A stretch of 64,000 bases of DNA from an uncultured Lentisphaerota bacterium (GTDB lineage Bacteria; Verrucomicrobiota; Kiritimatiellia; CAIQIC01), in assembly GCA_903912445.1 (NCBI GenBank), contig CAIWHP010000026.1, positions 58,847-122,846 on the forward strand, written 5' to 3'. Of the stretch, positions 53,301 through 60,621 are shown piece by piece. The notes under the pieces are model-generated. The model did no database searches. It saw only the letters and a program-made list of their open reading frames with translations, and was not told the origin of the DNA. Each line of letters opens with the position of its first letter. Within the stretch, counting starts at the first letter, position 1. Position numbers and translations under genes: made by a program.

Positions 53301-54287
53301 CACCGTCTGCCGCCCGGACAGCCCCGCTTCGGCGAGCAGGACAGGTTTGGTCGCGGCTTTCTTTTTCTCGACACTGATGCGGAAGACACGGGCCGACACC
53401 TGCGGGAACACAAAGATTTGCTGGTACGGATTTTCCTGCCGCTCCGGTTGTCCCGCCAGCTGGAAGGTGCGGACCGGCTTGAACGCCACGCCATCGTCGG
53501 AAGCTTCCAGCACCCCGCTGAAGCCCTGTTCATGTTTTGCGGGAGTGAGGACCAGTTGCCGCGCCGTGAACGGTTCCGGGAAAGCAAGCTGCAGGTAACG
53601 GGCAGCGCCGCCAGCCGGCACCGGCAGCGTGCAAGCGGTCAGCAGATCGCCGACCAGTGTCGGCTGTTTTGCGCCCTTCCCTGCGTTGAGGGTTATCTTC
53701 GGCGCAGCCGCGCCCATGGTGCTGCTTTCGTTGGGCGGTGTCGGGTAGGCCAGCACCGCGATGTCGCGATAGCTGTTCGTATGGGCCGGCGGCAGATAGG
53801 ACCCGGGGACCGGCAGGACGGCGCTGAATGGGACGGGGCCTTTGACCCTGACTTCGCGGGTCACGACGACCTGCATGCTGTTTTCCGGCAGCGTCCACGG
53901 TCCGCCGCTGGAGGACCAGCCGCCGCAATTATGCGTGCCGAGCTGCAGCCCGAGACGGTCGGCCTCCTGCGCGGCAAACAGATATAGGTCCCGCCACTCC
54001 GGACTGTTGAATTCAACCGGCCCTTGCGGAAGGCCGTAGTCCAGATGGAACGACTGCGCGCCGCCCAAGCCCGCCCGCTTGAAGGCTTCCAAGTCCGCGG
54101 TGATGCCTGCCTTGGAGACATTCCCATTCATCCATTGCCACAGCGTCCAAGGGCGCGCCTCCTGCGGGGGCTGCGCAAACCCGGCCTCGAGGCTGGCGCA
54201 CTCCAAGCACCCCTGTTCCACGGCCATGAGTCCCTGAACGGCACTCGCCAAGACCGCCCAGCCGCAAAGCAGATGATTATGTTTCAT
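50301..54287 (-). CDS. GH106-like alpha-L-rhamnosidase
   Basis: A 1328-residue secreted enzyme (signal peptide ending QGLMAV). The GH106 start is plain: RPWTLWQWMNGNVSKAGI, GLGGAQSFHLDYGLPQG and LGTHNCGGWSSSGGPW. A galactose-binding-like sandwich (about 230-330) interrupts, followed by FTKVEIDSWEVGSQNW and ENYGTGPFDDLQYGG with barrel acidic residues. C-terminal beta-sandwiches include VNISGAARAGANTLEVKVTN, a jelly-roll module. GH106 removes alpha-L-rhamnose from pectins (rhamnogalacturonans) and related glycans. It is longer than the usual about 1100 residues. The gene lies on the minus strand, next to an esterase gene in the same direction. Confidence 0.88.
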   Translation of the reverse strand: MKHNHLLCGWAVLASAVQGLMAVEQGCLECASLEAGFAQPPQEARPWTLWQWMNGNVSKAGITADLEAFKRAGLGGAQSFHLDYGLPQGPVEFNSPEWRDLYLFAAQEADRLGLQLGTHNCGGWSSSGGPWTLPENSMQVVVTREVRVKGPVPFSAVLPVPGSYLPPAHTNSYRDIAVLAYPTPPNESSTMGAAAPKITLNAGKGAKQPTLVGDLLTACTLPVPAGGAARYLQLAFPEPFTARQLVLTPAKHEQGFSGVLEASDDGVAFKPVRTFQLAGQPERQENPYQQIFVFPQVSARVFRISVEKKKAATKPVLLAEAGLSGRQTVDDLPGKAFNQRHAVPSKLAKKPAQEDGTVALSGIIDLSGRMDRTGRLTWDAPPGNWTVLRIGYQPNGTLNHPAPLGGEGLECDKLSKAAVDAHWAGMLGKLIEKFGPLAGKAFTKVEIDSWEVGSQNWTPKFREEFARRRGYDLIRFLPVFAGQTVESAEVTERFLWDFRRTVADLFAENYAGHMRELANKHHLELAVENYGTGPFDDLQYGGMADIPMGVHWMHNGSPQGCTLLAASAAHTYGRKIVGSEAFTAGESGGNRWDTDPYAMKRLGDLMYCSGVNKFIFHAATLQRWPHLAPGLTFGKVGSQFSRTATWWDNGGTAWFSYLARSQWMLQQGLPAADVCVLVSEGMPSPTYGGSLFPDLPPGYDFDLCSTDAFLHRLAFRNGRLVLPDGMSYRLLMLPSEPVMTPHVLRKIKELSAAGATIIGSKPVRSPSYSGYPGCDEEVRQLADELWRVRPDGGCGVSTQTAQSALATLNLPPDFQATGHRPQIAYKHRSTAEAEIYFVSNQKYHADEIEAAFRVSGKVPEIWDPETGVVQQAPLFREEGGRTVVPLRFGPAGSVFVVFRTPSGKKHLVASKVAPDQPVPPQTLQILKASYGYFPKKEWPGVADITGTKASSYKRIFTPERFSAGDPAPGLRKHMLAQYTVGGAFKSQAVPADGVLEMPQLPERFKMVRVLYGALTATPAAGDETVDVAAKLNSLVKDGALTVTVNKVLAGQAPVPAKPKELRVEYLYNGRWNIAFMPEGQLLELPGAYEAGTAAAAYELGWSAAGEVELRASVPGHYEFTWSDGRVVHTRVDRVAPPCEVTGAWQLAFPPNLGAPARATFDRLSSWTESAERGVKYFSGTATYAQSLDIPAALVAGGTALELDLGHVKNIAQVILNGKDLGVLWKPPFRVNISGAARAGANTLEVKVTNLWPNRLIGDAQMVPDREWTSTRNLAAWPQWLLDGKASPAGQITFTTAQHWQQDGFLLPSGLFGPVRLIPIEKRTLTGTK

Positions 54288-54365
54288 GGTTGGTTTGCTG
54301 TGAATTCTTGAAAATCTAGGATCTGTCCATCGGCCAGCCGGGCACCTCCGCGCCGTGTCCTGCTC

Positions 54366-55235
54366 TCACCGGGCTTGCTTCTGCATCATCAAAAAGGCTT
54401 CGGCATAGCGCCGGCCGAACGTGCGCTGGGAGGGGGCATCGAAGTGGACGTGATCAGGGTTGCTGGTCAGCCCTTCCGCTGAGATGAACGCGGCGTGGCC
54501 ATCCTGTTTCGCCACCGCTCTCAGCGCGGCATCAACCGTTTGCGACCCGGGACCGGCGGCGCCGTTGCGGAAAAGACCGAGCTGGCCGATGAGCACCGGC
54601 ACGGCCGGCGCCTGCAGGTCGGTGCGGAAACGCGCGATCAACGCGGTCAGCCGCCGCGCGTACTTTTCGGCATTGTTCGCCTGCGTGTCGGCCTCGCCCT
54701 GGTGCCAAAGGATGCCCTTGAGCACACCGTCCTGCAGCGCCCGGCGGGCGCGGACCAGGGCATCGTCGTAGGGGTGACTGTGGGTCTGGTCCCACGCCGC
54801 GCCCGGTGACCAGCTCGAGATCGGCGAACCGCCCTGGGCGCAGGGGATCAGGCCGATGGTGAGCGCCGGATCCCGCTCTGCCAGAACCATGCCAAAGCTC
54901 CGGCCCAAGCCGACGCCGGCCGCCGATTTGTCGAAGTGGATCGGATCGACCGCCGGCACCCACTGGCCGGCCTTGTTCAGGGTCAGCACCCGCGGCGGAG
55001 CGCTCCGGTCTTCCGCATCGACCTTGCCGCGACCCGCCATGTTGGACTGTCCAACCAACAGGAAGAGATGGAACTTCTCCTTCTTCGGGAGCGTGACCGG
55101 CGCAGACGGCGGCGGCGCGGTCGGGGCCCCCTCCGCGCACACACCCGTGGCGACCCACCCGGAACCCAACAGCAAACCGGCCATGCGCAGGAACCGGAGC
55201 AGTCGCACGGACCGGGGGCTTTGATGTGTTTTCAT
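54366..55235 (-). CDS. Secreted SASA/SGNH carbohydrate esterase (CE6-like)
   Basis: A 289-residue protein. The ATG ending at 55235 has GCAGGAG upstream; an ORF open further upstream would hide the signal peptide (RLLRFLRMAGLLLGSGWVAT). The catalytic Ser64 lies in LFLLVGQSNMAGRG, CAQGGSPISSW is block II, WHQGEAD block III, and the Asp/His pair is in NPDHVHFD. The family removes acetyl groups from xylan, sialate or pectin. It follows GH106 in the direction of transcription, so it probably deacetylates rhamnogalacturonan or xylan before hydrolysis. Confidence 0.88.
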   Translation of the reverse strand: MKTHQSPRSVRLLRFLRMAGLLLGSGWVATGVCAEGAPTAPPPSAPVTLPKKEKFHLFLLVGQSNMAGRGKVDAEDRSAPPRVLTLNKAGQWVPAVDPIHFDKSAAGVGLGRSFGMVLAERDPALTIGLIPCAQGGSPISSWSPGAAWDQTHSHPYDDALVRARRALQDGVLKGILWHQGEADTQANNAEKYARRLTALIARFRTDLQAPAVPVLIGQLGLFRNGAAGPGSQTVDAALRAVAKQDGHAAFISAEGLTSNPDHVHFDAPSQRTFGRRYAEAFLMMQKQAR

Positions 55236-55260
55236 GTCGGGGCTCCTGCAGGGCAAGGCC

Positions 55261-55375
55261 TTGCTTGGGCGCAGCCGCCGGGGAGACGGCGCTTGGCGAC
55301 CGTATGCTGGCATCGAAAAAGCATGCGTGCATTCTCACGCGCCGCCCGGGCAAGTCAAGCCTTGGGGGGAGACAA
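55261..55375 (+). repeat. Diverged IS91-like 3'-end scar
   Basis: Bases 55262-55310 align with the GCTTGGGCGCACCCACC...GCCGCTTTTCG sequence at 63638 and with 60251-60300. Bases 55313-55362 (GCATGCGTGCATTCTCACGC, then GTCAAGCC) align with 60301-60350. No coding capacity remains. The 401-bp gap 55236-55636 also holds a phased palindrome array and an inverted repeat. Confidence 0.6.
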
Positions 55376-55440
55376 CTTCTGTGCGGGCCCGCGGCGCTGG
55401 GTAACAACACGCGTAAACAAAGGCGTCCTGTCGTTGGTGT

Positions 55441-55524
55441 TTTTCCAGGCCTTGGAAAAGAGACTGTCTATTTTTTCCAATCCTTGGAAAAATGCCGCGG
55501 TGACTTTTCCAACCCTTGGGAAAA
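55441..55524 (+). promoter_or_regulatory. Phased palindrome triplet before the beta-helix gene
   Basis: TTTTCCAGGCCTTGGAAAA (centre 55450), TTTTCCAATCCTTGGAAAA (55482) and TTTTCCAACCCTTGGGAAAA (55514) are spaced 32 and 32 bp. This is the best-preserved copy, with spacers GAGACTGTCTATTT and AATGCCGCGGTGAC. Confidence 0.78.
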
Positions 55525-55608
55525 CTGTAGCGGCGGACTTCCGGCTTCGTCAAAGCGCTTCGCCGGGACAAAATGGCCGCCGACGGCGACCACAGGTCGC
55601 CGCTACAG
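55525..55608. repeat. Inverted repeat downstream of the phased palindromes
   Basis: CTGTAGCGGCG (55525-55535) is matched by CGCCGCTACAG (55598-55608), a perfect 11-bp inverted repeat enclosing CTTCCGGCTTCGTCAAAG. The same left end and core follow the palindromes at 60496, and the left end also at 43946, so it belongs to the composite repeat. Confidence 0.65.
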
Positions 55609-55636
55609 AAAACTCTGGGCTTGAAGCGGGAAATAA

Positions 55637-57956
55637 ATGAAACGAACCCTAGCCTTGTTATGTATCACGCCGCTGCTGGTGGGGGCCGGACAGCCCCCCG
55701 AGATCGCGTTCATCACCGAACCGGCCTGCAACGGCGAGCCCATTGTGATCACGGGCGAAGGTTTCGTTTCCGGCACGACGGTCGTGAAAGCACTCTGTCT
55801 CGGCGCCTATGATGCAAAGCAGCCGGACGATCCGCTGCGCCATCTGGGCGCGCTCGGGCATACGCCGGACCTCCCCACCCTGCCCCCGGCCCAGGCGCAG
55901 AACTGCAAAGTGCTCGGAAGCGGCGAGGGTTTTCTACAGGTCGAGTTCCGCTGCGGGGCCCAGGCCTGGGCTCGCGCGCCCTTCGCCTCCGCGGTCTGGG
56001 TCGGCGACGGCACCAACTGGAGCGCGCCTTATCTCGTCAACCGGCCGCAGGCGCAGTGGCTCTATCCGCAGACGCAGGCGCCGGGCGAACCGGTCCGCGT
56101 TTTCGGGCGCACCTTCGCCTGGGGCCACTATCTCCCGTCCGCGCTGGCCGTCATCCGCCAAGCGGGCACGACCAACGCCATTCCTCTGCGCCTCGCTTCG
56201 CAGCATCACGAGGACGGCCACACCGAACGTTGGAGCCTCTCAGTCTGGCTGCCGCCGGATCTCGCGCCGGGAGCTTATGAACTGTTTGTCCACGGCCGCC
56301 ACGGCGGGCCTTATGGTTGGTCCGATCCGCTCAAGCTGACCGTTGCGGCCAAGCACGGTGCCGCCCGGCACCTATGCTCTCGCCCGCACCGTTGCAATCC
56401 CGGACGATGTCGTCATCCAGGGCGCCGCGCTGCACCAGACGGTCCTTGCCAACCTGCAAGTTCCGACAACCGAATCCCGGACGCTCACCGAAGCCCGCAC
56501 CGCCTTCGCGGGCCGCGACCTATTGCATGGCATGAGCCGGTTTGCCTTGCGCGACCTCACGCTGCGCTTCATGCCCGCCCACGGTTCGGCACTGCGCGTC
56601 GGCAAAGATCCGGAGTGGTCGGAGGATGTCTCGCTCTACCGTGTGCGCCTGGAGACCCAGCAGGATTTCAGCCTCGCCGAACATCCCTACGCGGCGCGCC
56701 CGCTCAACATCGTCAAGGCCCGCCGCTTCAGCATGGTGCGCTGCGAGACCTATGGCCCCGGCAGCGTCAGCTGCGAGCGCAAGGTCGAGGACAGCCTCTT
56801 CGCGCAAAACCAGTTCCAGACCGACCGGCGCTGGCGCGGCCACAACTTCAAGTTCTGGGGCGTGGAGCATTCCATTTTCGAGGACAACCGCATGGCCGGT
56901 GACACGCGCGGGCTGGTCATGCAGACCCACTTCGGCGTGAACTACCAGAACTTCATCGCCGGCAACACAGTCGAGCGCACCGTCCTCGGCGGCAACGCGT
57001 GCGAGACCTACCTCATCGAAGGCGCCGGCCACCTCTACGAGAGCCGCGTCGCCTCTGCCTCCGCCACGGCGCTGCGCACCGAGCGTTGGCCGGAGTTGCG
57101 CGGCCGCGCCGCGACCGCCGCGGATTGCACCGGCCGGTTCGCAGTCATCGCGCGCGGCCGCGGCCTGGGACAGTGGCGCCGGATCGGCGGCTGCGAGCCC
57201 GCCGCCCGCGAGCTGCGCGTGGACCGGCCGTGGCGGGTGACGCCCGACACGACGAGCGTGGTGGTCGTGATGAACGGCCTCATCGAAACGGTCTTCGTCA
57301 ACAACCAGGAGATCGATTGCGGCAAAGGCCTCTACATCTACGGCGCCGGCGCGCTCAACTCGGTGGTGGACCGCCATCTCTGCGACCGCACGCTGGGTGT
57401 GACGCTAATGACCGAAGACGACCGCCAACAGGCCAATCCCGCCGAGCGGATGACCGCCCCTGATTTCTTCAACCTGATCCTCGACTGCCGCGTGCACGAG
57501 GGCGGCGGGATCATCTGCAGCGCGGGCGGGCGGCTGCCGCTGGAAGCCGAGCGTGATGCGCCCCTGGCCAACTTCGCCAACCGCTTCATCGAGAACGAAG
57601 TCCAGCATGTCGTGCCATTCAGCGGTGCGCAATACGGCGCCAACTGGACCTGGGGCGGCGGCTGGAACAACCTGCTGGCAGGCCTCAATGTGATTCCGAT
57701 GGACCTCGGCAAGAAACCCGGCGGCGACGCCGAAGGCCCCGCGCGCCTCATCGGTAACGTCTTCTTCAACAATTGGGTTTCCGGCTCGCGCGTCGGGGTC
57801 GGCATCAGCAAACGCGCCGCGCACACGCTTCTCCTCCGCAACGCGTTCTATGACGTCGCCGATCCGCTCGTCGATCGCGGCCAGGCCACGACAAGCCTCG
57901 ATATGAGCGTCCGCAAAGACGACGCCTACACACCCGAGCGCGGCCCCATCCGATAG
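55637..57956 (+). pseudogene. Beta-helix (pectate-lyase-superfamily) protein split by a frameshift/deletion
   Basis: Frame 1 from ATG 55637 gives signal peptide MKRTLALLCITPLLVGAG and a beta domain (ACNGEPIVITGEGFVSGTTV) to LKLTVAAKHG near 56360. It then continues as low-complexity read-through to 56902. From 56343 a second frame resumes as VPPGTYALARTVAIPDDVVI and runs through a right-handed beta-helix to 57956. The joined protein would be normal except that the pectate-lyase cap (DFGAKGDGxxDD type) before PPGTY is missing, so a deletion of some 30-50 residues plus a frameshift occurred near 56343-56370. It could be a sequencing or assembly error, but the missing cap argues for a real lesion. 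Confidence 0.7.
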
Positions 57957-58005
57957 GTGCGGGCACCAAGCCCTGCCACCGTCTCAGAGGGCACTTCCGT
58001 TGTAG

Positions 58006-58024
58006 GCCGGGTCTCCGACCCGGC
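58006..58024. repeat. REP-like hairpin
   Basis: TGTAG precedes GCCGGGTC-TCC-GACCCGGC, a perfect 8-bp stem with a 3-base loop, the same design as at 35260-35278. Confidence 0.75.
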
Positions 58025-58118
58025 GCGCCCACGCCAGCGCGACCTCCGCAGTTCGCTCTTTGTGGACAGAAGGAACGATAGAGTCATTGCTAACAGAATC
58101 ATTTTAGAACAACCGTCC

Positions 58119-58181
58119 CAGCGCGCTTGATCAGTTCCCGCCATGTCGCGAACGTCGCAGGCCGCAGGACCGGCGTGGTTA
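58119..58181 (-). pseudogene. Short IS91-like transposase remnant
   Basis: GCGCTTGATCAGTTCCCGCC encodes WRELIKR on the minus strand and ends at the shared boundary CGGCGTGGTTA. Only about 60 bp remain. It lies in the 258-bp gap between the convergent beta-helix and GH127-like genes. Confidence 0.65.
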
Positions 58182-58214
58182 CGTTGTTTTCCGCAACGCA
58201 GGGACGACATCCAG

Positions 58215-60134
58215 TCAGTGCTTCTTGGCCGGCGGCGGGATGCCTTCGAAGGGGTTGGCGAGGTTGAGCGGCTGCGGTAGCCAGACACGCAAGCTGGAGT
58301 CGTCAGCCCACGTATGGCCGGCGGAAGCGTAGTCGCAGAGGCGCAGCAGGGCCTGCTTGCCATCCACTGCGAAGGGGACATCCAGCGCCATGTGGATACC
58401 GGCGGGCAGTCCGCTTGCGACCGCGGTGGCCTTGATGGTGCCATCGGCTTCCGCGACAACCGTGCCCATGCCGCTCGCGCCGGACAGCGAGACGCGTTTG
58501 TCGGCGGTAAAGACCACCGGGCCGCGGGTGACCGCGATGCGGCCGGAGTTGCCGGGATCTTTCTCGCAACGGACGGCAAAGTCGAACGTGAGCTTGATGA
58601 CGTCGCCGCTCTTCCACGTCCGTGCCACGCGCGCATAAGCGCCCGCCGGCAGGCCGTTGACCGGTTGGCCGTTGACGGTGACCTGCGTCGCCCGGCTCCA
58701 GGCGGGGATGCGCAGGCTGAGCGTGAATTCCGCGGGCTGGGCCGGTGTCACCTTGATCTCGACGACGTTGGAGCGCGGGTAGTCGGACTTGATCTCGAGG
58801 GCGACATTCCCCCCGGCAGGCAGGGGCAGCGTGGCGGTGGCGGGCTCAAAGAAGTTTATGACGGGGCCGGCGCTGCCGCTCATGAAGGCGAGTGCGGGCA
58901 GGAGCATCAAGCCACGTGGGCCATTCTCAACGCAGCAGTTCGCGTGCATCTTGCATTGCTCCGGCGCGGGGCCGCGCGGACCTTCGAGCGGATTGTAATG
59001 GCTCCACCAGGTGCCATCGACCTTCTGCGCGGCGAGCAGCGGGTTATAGGTGCTGCGTTCGATCTCGTCGGCATAGCTGGAGTCGCCGGTCATCCGCAGG
59101 AGTTGCGCGGCGAACTTGATCCACGTGACCGTGACGCAGGTCTCCATCCACTCCGGCACCTGTTCCGTCTGGCGCACGCGGCCGTTGCACCAGCGCTCCC
59201 AGCTGGACCCGGAGCCGAGGATGGTGATCTCCGTGTCGCGGATATCGGCGAAGACCTTGCGGGCGGCTTCAAGGTACTTCGGCTCGCCGGTGATCCGGTG
59301 GAGTTCCACCAAGCCCTCATAGCAGGACATCATTTCATAGGCCTTCGACTTGCCGCCGCTGCCGTAGCCCTTCTGCTTCGGGTCAGGGCCGCCGAACATC
59401 TTGAAGACCGTGGTGCCGGCGAGCGCCTTGCGGATCAGGTCGGGGCCCTGCGGGCCTTCCCAGGAACTGACGATGTATTCGGCGAACTGCAGGTAGCGCG
59501 CCTCGCCGGTGGCGCGATAGAGCAGCACCATCGGTTCGAGGATGCTGCTGGCGGCCATGCCGTTCCAGTAGCCGTTGGTGGCGATATCGGCCTTGCCGGG
59601 GCCGAAGTGGGCGAGGACGCAGTCGGCGTGACGGCAGGCGGCCGCGAGCGTCTGCGCATCGCCGGACAGCTCGTGGTAGGCCAGCAGGCCGAGCAGCGTG
59701 TACTTGCGACCCCACGTGTCCCAGTTGGAAAACTCGTTGGCCTTCTTATAGGTGGTGATGCTGCCCTCGGGCGTCTGCGTGGCGAGCAGGGCGCGCACGG
59801 CCTCGTCCACGATCGCGCGCAGCTTGGGGTCGGCCTGATAGCGGTAGGCCAGCGTGGCGGAGGTGTACCACTTGCCCCAGAATTCCTCACGCCACAGCCG
59901 GTCTTCCTCGCGCACGGCGAACGGGCCGACCAGGTCGGAGATGAGCTGGCCGTGGATGCGGCCCTGCAGACACGTCTGGATTTCCGCGCCGATCCAGCCG
60001 TTGAATTTGACGCTGCCGGGCGGCGCGAAGGCGAGGGCATCGTTGACCTTCGGTTTGACGGCATCGGCGGCGGGGGCCGCGGCAGGCAGCAGCGCGGCGA
60101 GCGCCGCGCACAACATCAGCTTTTGCAGTTGCAT
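58215..60134 (-). CDS. GH127-like beta-L-arabinofuranosidase family protein
   Basis: A 639-residue secreted protein. AAGGAAATG precedes the ATG ending at 60134, which opens signal peptide MQLQKLMLCAALAALLPAAA. An (alpha/alpha)6 barrel covers most of the chain (KWYTSATLAYRYQADPKL, HELSGDAQTLAAACRHAD). The GH127 catalytic/zinc region is visible as EWMETCVTVTW and HANCCVENGPRG, with Glu, Cys and the Cys-Cys pair. A C-terminal beta domain (AEFTLSLRIPAWSRATQV) is typical of former DUF1680 proteins. It probably removes beta-L-arabinofuranose or a related sugar from pectic or protein-linked glycans. Confidence 0.87.
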   Translation of the reverse strand: MQLQKLMLCAALAALLPAAAPAADAVKPKVNDALAFAPPGSVKFNGWIGAEIQTCLQGRIHGQLISDLVGPFAVREEDRLWREEFWGKWYTSATLAYRYQADPKLRAIVDEAVRALLATQTPEGSITTYKKANEFSNWDTWGRKYTLLGLLAYHELSGDAQTLAAACRHADCVLAHFGPGKADIATNGYWNGMAASSILEPMVLLYRATGEARYLQFAEYIVSSWEGPQGPDLIRKALAGTTVFKMFGGPDPKQKGYGSGGKSKAYEMMSCYEGLVELHRITGEPKYLEAARKVFADIRDTEITILGSGSSWERWCNGRVRQTEQVPEWMETCVTVTWIKFAAQLLRMTGDSSYADEIERSTYNPLLAAQKVDGTWWSHYNPLEGPRGPAPEQCKMHANCCVENGPRGLMLLPALAFMSGSAGPVINFFEPATATLPLPAGGNVALEIKSDYPRSNVVEIKVTPAQPAEFTLSLRIPAWSRATQVTVNGQPVNGLPAGAYARVARTWKSGDVIKLTFDFAVRCEKDPGNSGRIAVTRGPVVFTADKRVSLSGASGMGTVVAEADGTIKATAVASGLPAGIHMALDVPFAVDGKQALLRLCDYASAGHTWADDSSLRVWLPQPLNLANPFEGIPPPAKKH

Positions 60135-60248
60135 GGTTTCATTTCCTTTTTTGGTCAAGAGGTGGCGGCGAGTTGTCGCCGGTACGGCAGGCAGGATGGG
60201 CGGTCCGTCCTTGTTGAAGAAGTTGGCCCACATGTGGTTCAGCTAAAT

Positions 60249-60350
60249 AAATGTTGCGGCGCGCCCACCTGGGGCGCGCCGCTTTTCGGTCGCACACTGG
60301 CACTAAAAACCATGCGCGCATTCTTGCGCGCCGCGCCGCCGAGTCAAGCC
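60249..60350 (+). repeat. IS91-like 3'-end scar in a divergent intergenic region
   Basis: GCGGCGCGCCCACCTGGGGC, then GCGCCGCTTTTCGGTCGCAC, matches the stem-loop of the 47.7- and 50.1-kb repeats. The following ACCATGCGCGCATTCTTGCG, ending at GTCAAGCC, matches 55313-55362. No gene is present in the 487-bp gap 60135-60621, which also holds a phased palindrome array and a long hairpin. Confidence 0.65.
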
Positions 60351-60414
60351 GTTTCGATGCCCTTGTTTCTCGGGGACGAGCGCCCGCGAGGGGGTAACAT
60401 CGCGTCACGACAAG

Positions 60415-60492
60415 CGTTTTCAGGAAAAGGAACTGTCAATTTCTTCCAATCCTTGGAAAAATGCCGCCGTGACTTTTCCAACGCATGGAAAC
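60415..60492 (+). promoter_or_regulatory. Phased palindrome triplet before the second GH5-like gene
   Basis: Centres are 60419 (right half only, CAGGAAAA), 60451 (CTTCCAATCCTTGGAAAA) and 60483 (TTTTCCAACGCATGGAAAC), spaced 32 and 32 bp. Spacers GGAACTGTCAATTT and ATGCCGCCGTGAC are nearly the same as at 55.4 kb. Confidence 0.72.
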
Positions 60493-60561
60493 AACTGTAG
60501 CGGCGGCCTTCCGGCTTCGTCAAAGGACTTCGCCGGGACAAGGCGGCCACTGTCGTGTTTT

Positions 60562-60589
60562 GTGGGCGGGGCTGGTAAGCCCCGCCCAC
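60562..60589. repeat. Long perfect hairpin
   Basis: GTGGGCGGGGCT-GGTA-AGCCCCGCCCAC is a perfect 12-bp stem with a 4-base loop, 33 bp before ATG 60622. There is no T-run. It could fold at the 5' end of the GH5 mRNA or be a REP-type repeat. Confidence 0.7.
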
Positions 60590-60621
60590 GGCAGATAACC
60601 ACCTGACCGGAGAGAACGCAT

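Noticed and set aside
56343-57956. Independent gene starting at 56343
   Set aside because: It begins mid-beta-helix without a ribosome-binding site or signal peptide and completes the upstream reading, so it is the second half of a broken gene.
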